From positions 5,205 through 14,874 of the forward strand of contig DKYP01000189.1 in NCBI GenBank assembly GCA_002499945.1: a stretch of DNA of 9,670 bases. Reading direction: 5' to 3'. A program made the translations under genes and the position numbers. Below, piece after piece: positions 6,739 to 9,670 of the stretch. A model generated the notes under the pieces. The model ran no database searches. It saw only the letters and a list, made by a program, of their open reading frames with translations, and was not told the origin of the DNA. The stretch is from Lachnoclostridium sp. UBA7097. Its GTDB lineage: Bacteria; Bacillota; Clostridia; Lachnospirales; Lachnospiraceae. Position 1 is the stretch's first letter. Every line of letters begins with the position of its first letter.

Positions 6739-6763
6739 TTCTGCATATGCTTCTGCATATGCA
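6739..6763. repeat. Tandem 12-bp repeat with palindromic GCATATGC cores; 9-bp hairpin
   Basis: TTCTGCATATGC occurs twice back to back (6739-6750 and 6751-6762). Each copy holds the 8-bp palindrome GCATATGC, 12 bases centre to centre. Because the cores are palindromic, the pair also forms a perfect hairpin: TGCATATGC (6742-6750) pairs with GCATATGCA (6755-6763) around a 4-base loop (AGAA on the minus strand). It lies in the 228-base region between the start codons of the divergent genes, about 36 bases upstream of the minus-strand ribosome binding site. It could be a double operator or a leader-RNA hairpin. A longer frame would translate it as AYAEAYAE, but that frame has no ribosome binding site. 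Confidence 0.6.
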
Positions 6764-6781
6764 TACAAATAAATTTATACT

Positions 6782-6787
6782 ATTATA
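6782..6787 (-). promoter_or_regulatory. Candidate -10 box for the small Cys-rich gene
   Basis: On the minus strand TATAAT reads from 6787 to 6782, with GCATAT (the core of the nearby tandem repeat) overlapping its start. No good -35 box sits 16-18 bases upstream. If used, transcription would begin near 6775 and the tandem repeat would lie in the mRNA leader. Confidence 0.35.
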
Positions 6788-6855
6788 TGCAAAATATAAA
6801 CCAGTGTGCTAAAAATTTCAAAAACATTAAATATTTTTCATATACATCAAAACTG

Positions 6856-6884
6856 TTGTTTTTTTTAAATAAAAACATTATACT
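6856..6884 (+). promoter_or_regulatory. Sigma-A-like promoter for the large anchored protein
   Basis: TTGTTT (6856-6861), 17 bases, TATACT (6879-6884): four and five of six consensus positions with ideal spacing. Transcription would start near 6891, giving a leader of about 30 bases before the GTG at 6922. Confidence 0.6.
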
Positions 6885-6921
6885 ATACATATTATACAAA
6901 CTACTAAAACGGAGGATTAAA

Positions 6922-9438
6922 GTGAAACATTTATATAAATTTATAGCATTATTATTTATTTTTGCTTTTTCAATATTTATATTTAAAGATGAAATACCTG
7001 ATGCAACAGAGGGGAAAACTATTGCAACAAGTTTACAGGATTCAACATTTCCATCTATTTCATTGCAGTTAGGCAAATATACGGTAAATACAATACAAGG
7101 ATACAGCAGCGGGCTTGACAGCGGAAGTATAAGGGAATCAATAACACCATTAGATACATCTAAATCATTTAATGTTAAAATTACAGAAAATGAATCAAAG
7201 ATAAAAAAATTGGGTTTTGAATTACATGATATTTCAAATAATAAAATAATTGAAACCAATACCCTTACTGCTTTTGATTCTGATGATAAAAATAAAACAA
7301 TAAAAATAAAGATTTCAGAAGCTTTAGACACAAGTACTGAATATGGCTTGCAGATAACACTTACAACAAACCTGAGTAAAAAGATAAATTTTTATACAAG
7401 GATTAAATATTATGAAAGTGACTTTTTCTTAAAAGAAAAGCTCGAATTTGTAAAGAACTTCCATGAAGCAACATTTGATAATGGCAAAACATTTAATATT
7501 ACTAATTATCTTGAACCAAATGCAGGAGATGATTCGACATTTGCAAATGTAACAATTAACTCCAGCTATAACCTTATTACATGGGGAAAGTTAAAACCAA
7601 AAAAACTGACAGAAATAATACCATCTATAAAAGAAATAAATATAGAAACCGCAGCAATAGAACAGAAATATTATGTTAAAGCTGAAACCCCTACAGGTAC
7701 AGAAACATATTTTGTTAAAGAATTTTACCGTATAAGATACTCTGGCAGCCGTATGTACCTGCTTAATTTCAAAAGGACAATGGAAGCATTATTTAATCCA
7801 AAGTTTATTTCAACAAAAAAGAATGAACTTAAAATTGGTATTTCAAATGCTGAAGATTTAGAAATAACTTCCAGTGATAAAAATAATAAATTTGCATTTG
7901 TAAGAAATGGTTCATTATGGTATTACAATTTACCTGAATATAAACTGCATAAAGTATTTTCATTTGAAAATAAGAAAAAAGATTTAACACGTGAAAAATA
8001 TGACCAGCACGATATTAAAATATTAAAGTTAAATGATGACGGGACAATCAGTTTTCTTGTATATGGCTATATTAACAGTGGTGATTATGAGGGCAGGGTT
8101 GGTATTATCCTGTATGATTATAACCCGGAAGATAACAGGATTACCGAACGTGTATATATACCTCTTTCAACCACCTATGAACAACTGAAACAAGACCTTG
8201 GAAGTTTCTGTTATGTAAACAATAAAAATATATTCTATTTTTCATTAAATGATGTAGTTTATGCTTATAATATTGCATCTAAAAGGTATGAAATACTTAC
8301 AGAAAACGCTGCTAAAGATAATTTTGTAATGTTAGAAAAGGCAAAATGTTTTGTATGGTCTGATGCTTCTAACTCAAAATATGCCGGCAATATAACAATA
8401 CTAAACCTTGATACAGCCAAAAGCCTTATAGTTTCTTCTAAGAAAAAACAAAGCATTGTAGTTCTTGGCACAATAGATTCTAACCTTGTATATGGATATG
8501 TCAGGAATAAAGATATTTATGAAGCAACAAATGGTGAAATTGTAAAACCAGCATATAAACTGGTTATATCAGACTGTAATGGCAATATACTGCGTGAGTA
8601 CAAAAATAAAAATATATATGTAACCGGTGCCACTGTAGATGATAATGTAATCCGGCTTAAAAGAGTACAAAAAGTTAATGGAAGGTTTAAACCAGCATCT
8701 AATGATGATATTATGAACCAGAAAAGTAATAAAAAGCCATCAATTAATATAACAACACGTGTAACCGATAAAGCTTTAACAGAAAAATATATTTCACTTC
8801 CCGCTGGATTTTTACTTGAAAAGAAACCTTCTGTAGATTCAACAGAATATGTAATGGTTACTGAAAATACTACACTTCATTTAAAAGATACCAGAAGCAG
8901 TATAGAAAAATATTATATTTATGCGTATGGCGGGATTACAGCAAGCATGACAGACCCTGCTGCTGCTATACAGCTTGCAGATGAACAAATGGGTGTTGTA
9001 ATGGATAACCAGTCACACATAGTATGGGAACGTGGTGGTAAATTCCTTTCAAAAGAATTATCCAATATAACATACCCTGACAGCCAGTCATCAAGCATAA
9101 AAGCATGTACCCAGATGCTTTTACAGGCAGCACAGCATACAGTACCAGTTAGTAAACTAAAGGGGCAGTCAATAATATCCATGCTTTCAAAATACCTTGA
9201 CCAGCCAGTAAACCTTACAGGATGTACACTTGATGAAATACTATACTTTGTAAGCGGTGAAAAACCTGTAATAGCAATGCTAAATAATTCACATGCTGTA
9301 TTAATAACAGGTTATACTTCGTCAACTGTAACATGGATGGACCCAGATACAATGCATAAAACGACAACATCAATTACAAGTGCTGACAAAACATTTAAAA
9401 ATGCAGGATATGTATTTGTAAGTTATGTATCTAATTAA
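6922..9438 (+). CDS. Membrane-anchored extracytoplasmic protein with a C-terminal papain/C39-like domain
   Basis: 838 residues. GTG start at 6922 with GGAGG at 6911-6915, six bases upstream; the frame is open to 6787 but has no ribosome binding site there, and the promoter lies inside that stretch. Residues ~8-21 are a hydrophobic signal anchor after MKHLYK. Residues ~45-300 are beta-rich and polar. Residues ~310-620 contain recurring short strands with aromatic-rich turns (FAFVRNGSLWYYNL, FYFSLNDVVYAYNI, YGYVRNKDIYEA) and look like a beta-propeller. Residues ~640-838 resemble C39/papain-like cysteine peptidases: candidate nucleophile C729 (KACTQML), H791 (NNSHAVLITGY) and D807 (WMDPDT), with Q722 as a possible oxyanion residue; the 16-residue His-Asp spacing and the GY-x-DP layout fit the fold. 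The usual CG after the nucleophile is absent, so activity is uncertain. It is monocistronic, with its own promoter and terminator. Substrate unknown. Confidence 0.8.
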   Translation: MKHLYKFIALLFIFAFSIFIFKDEIPDATEGKTIATSLQDSTFPSISLQLGKYTVNTIQGYSSGLDSGSIRESITPLDTSKSFNVKITENESKIKKLGFELHDISNNKIIETNTLTAFDSDDKNKTIKIKISEALDTSTEYGLQITLTTNLSKKINFYTRIKYYESDFFLKEKLEFVKNFHEATFDNGKTFNITNYLEPNAGDDSTFANVTINSSYNLITWGKLKPKKLTEIIPSIKEINIETAAIEQKYYVKAETPTGTETYFVKEFYRIRYSGSRMYLLNFKRTMEALFNPKFISTKKNELKIGISNAEDLEITSSDKNNKFAFVRNGSLWYYNLPEYKLHKVFSFENKKKDLTREKYDQHDIKILKLNDDGTISFLVYGYINSGDYEGRVGIILYDYNPEDNRITERVYIPLSTTYEQLKQDLGSFCYVNNKNIFYFSLNDVVYAYNIASKRYEILTENAAKDNFVMLEKAKCFVWSDASNSKYAGNITILNLDTAKSLIVSSKKKQSIVVLGTIDSNLVYGYVRNKDIYEATNGEIVKPAYKLVISDCNGNILREYKNKNIYVTGATVDDNVIRLKRVQKVNGRFKPASNDDIMNQKSNKKPSINITTRVTDKALTEKYISLPAGFLLEKKPSVDSTEYVMVTENTTLHLKDTRSSIEKYYIYAYGGITASMTDPAAAIQLADEQMGVVMDNQSHIVWERGGKFLSKELSNITYPDSQSSSIKACTQMLLQAAQHTVPVSKLKGQSIISMLSKYLDQPVNLTGCTLDEILYFVSGEKPVIAMLNNSHAVLITGYTSSTVTWMDPDTMHKTTTSITSADKTFKNAGYVFVSYVSN

Positions 9439-9444
9439 TCCTAC

Positions 9445-9480
9445 AAACTCCAGAGAAAGATTTGCTCTCTGGAGTTTTTT
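9445..9480 (+). terminator. Intrinsic terminator
   Basis: A perfect 12-bp stem, AAACTCCAGAGA (9445-9456) with its complement at 9466-9477, a 9-base loop and a run of six T (9475-9480). It begins seven bases after the stop of the large anchored protein, so it ends that transcript. Confidence 0.93.
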
Positions 9481-9618
9481 AAATTGTAACATATGTCAAT
9501 ATAATCCACTAATTTTTAGTAATAATTACAATAGATTTCCATGGAATAAAAAGTTACAATAGTTATTAAATAAAAACGGATTAATACTACATAATATACG
9601 GAAAGGAATATTTTAAAT
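9481..9618 (+). promoter_or_regulatory. AT-rich upstream region with repeated TTACAAT elements
   Basis: 138 bases without a gene. TTACAATAG occurs at 9526-9534 and 9554-9562, with starts 28 bases apart, and an inverted copy (ATTGTAAC) lies at 9483-9490, next to the palindrome ACATATGT (9489-9496). A possible -10 box, CATAAT (9590-9595), has no clear -35 partner. These could be regulator sites for the following gene, but short AT-rich matches are common by chance. Confidence 0.35.
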
Positions 9619-9670
9619 ATGAAAAAAACTACTATTTTACACATTTTATATTTTATTATATTTATATCTT
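9619..9670 (+). CDS. Start of an exported or membrane protein (3' end outside the window)
   Basis: ATG 9619 follows GAAAGGA (9601-9607) at about 11 bases. The 17 visible codons give MKKTTILHILYFIIFIS, a short positive N-terminus then a hydrophobic run, as in a signal peptide or signal anchor. The terminator upstream and its own leader suggest a separate transcription unit. Nothing more can be said of its function. Confidence 0.6.
   Translation, partial: MKKTTILHILYFIIFIS

Noticed and set aside
6694..6768. Longer minus-strand start for the Cys-rich protein, including AYAEAYAE
   Set aside because: No ribosome binding site before the ATG at 6768, whereas GGAGG stands just before the ATG pair at 6696/6693.
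6379..6772. Two plus-strand open frames across the small Cys-rich gene
   Set aside because: Their products are low-complexity and lack ribosome binding sites; the minus-strand gene has the strong site and a coherent protein.
6787..6921. Upstream in-frame ATG for the large anchored protein
   Set aside because: No ribosome binding site; it would bury the signal anchor behind 45 residues and the best promoter lies inside it. GGAGG with GTG 6922 is far better.
1..9670. tRNA, rRNA, riboswitch, CRISPR or insertion sequence
   Set aside because: No cloverleaf, regular repeat-spacer pattern, transposase or terminal inverted repeats were seen on either strand; intergenic gaps in the operon are too short for a riboswitch.

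Overview
The window is a typical chromosomal segment of a low-GC Firmicute. It most likely comes from a Lachnospiraceae-type clostridium, although no marker in the window proves the family. The reasons are the strongly AT-rich coding sequence with heavy use of ATA, ACA and AGG codons, the strong GGAGG-type ribosome binding sites, and the Firmicute housekeeping order tmk - yaaR - holB - ricT(yaaT) - trmN6(yabB) - rsmI(yabC). I see no mobile element, CRISPR array, tRNA or rRNA.

Region 1 (1-864): the 3' end of a gene for a probably exported, acidic protein. It opens in a Gly/Pro/Ser/Thr linker built from an 8-residue repeat (GPGTSxTP) and stops only 17 bases before tmk.

Region 2 (882-5825): six genes on the plus strand, closely spaced (1 to 44 bases apart) and probably co-transcribed. 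They encode dTMP kinase (Tmk), the small YaaR/DUF327 protein, the DNA polymerase III delta' clamp-loader subunit (HolB), the PSP1/RicT protein with its two Cys-rich motifs and an unusual Asn/Lys/His-rich tail, a TrmN6-type tRNA adenine methyltransferase, and the 16S rRNA ribose methyltransferase RsmI. They link nucleotide supply, replication, RNA processing and RNA modification. Compared with the Bacillus subtilis order, darA/yaaQ, yabA and yazA are absent.

Region 3 (5826-6780): a small single-pass membrane-anchored protein of unknown function, whose ribosome-binding region is bracketed by a perfect 10-bp inverted repeat. It meets, tail to tail and 2 bases apart, a minus-strand gene for a small Cys-rich protein of unknown function.

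Region 4 (6694-9480): a divergent control region holding a tandem 12-bp repeat with palindromic GCATATGC cores (also a 9-bp hairpin) and a good sigma-A-like promoter. It leads into an 838-residue membrane-anchored extracytoplasmic protein with a beta-rich, possibly propeller-like middle and a C-terminal papain/C39-like domain (candidate C729, H791, D807). A strong intrinsic terminator follows.

Region 5 (9481-9670): an AT-rich promoter region with repeated TTACAAT elements, then the first 17 codons of another exported or membrane protein.

The operon is well understood by family. The less-explored material lies in regions 1, 3 and 4, and nothing in the window proves a new system.
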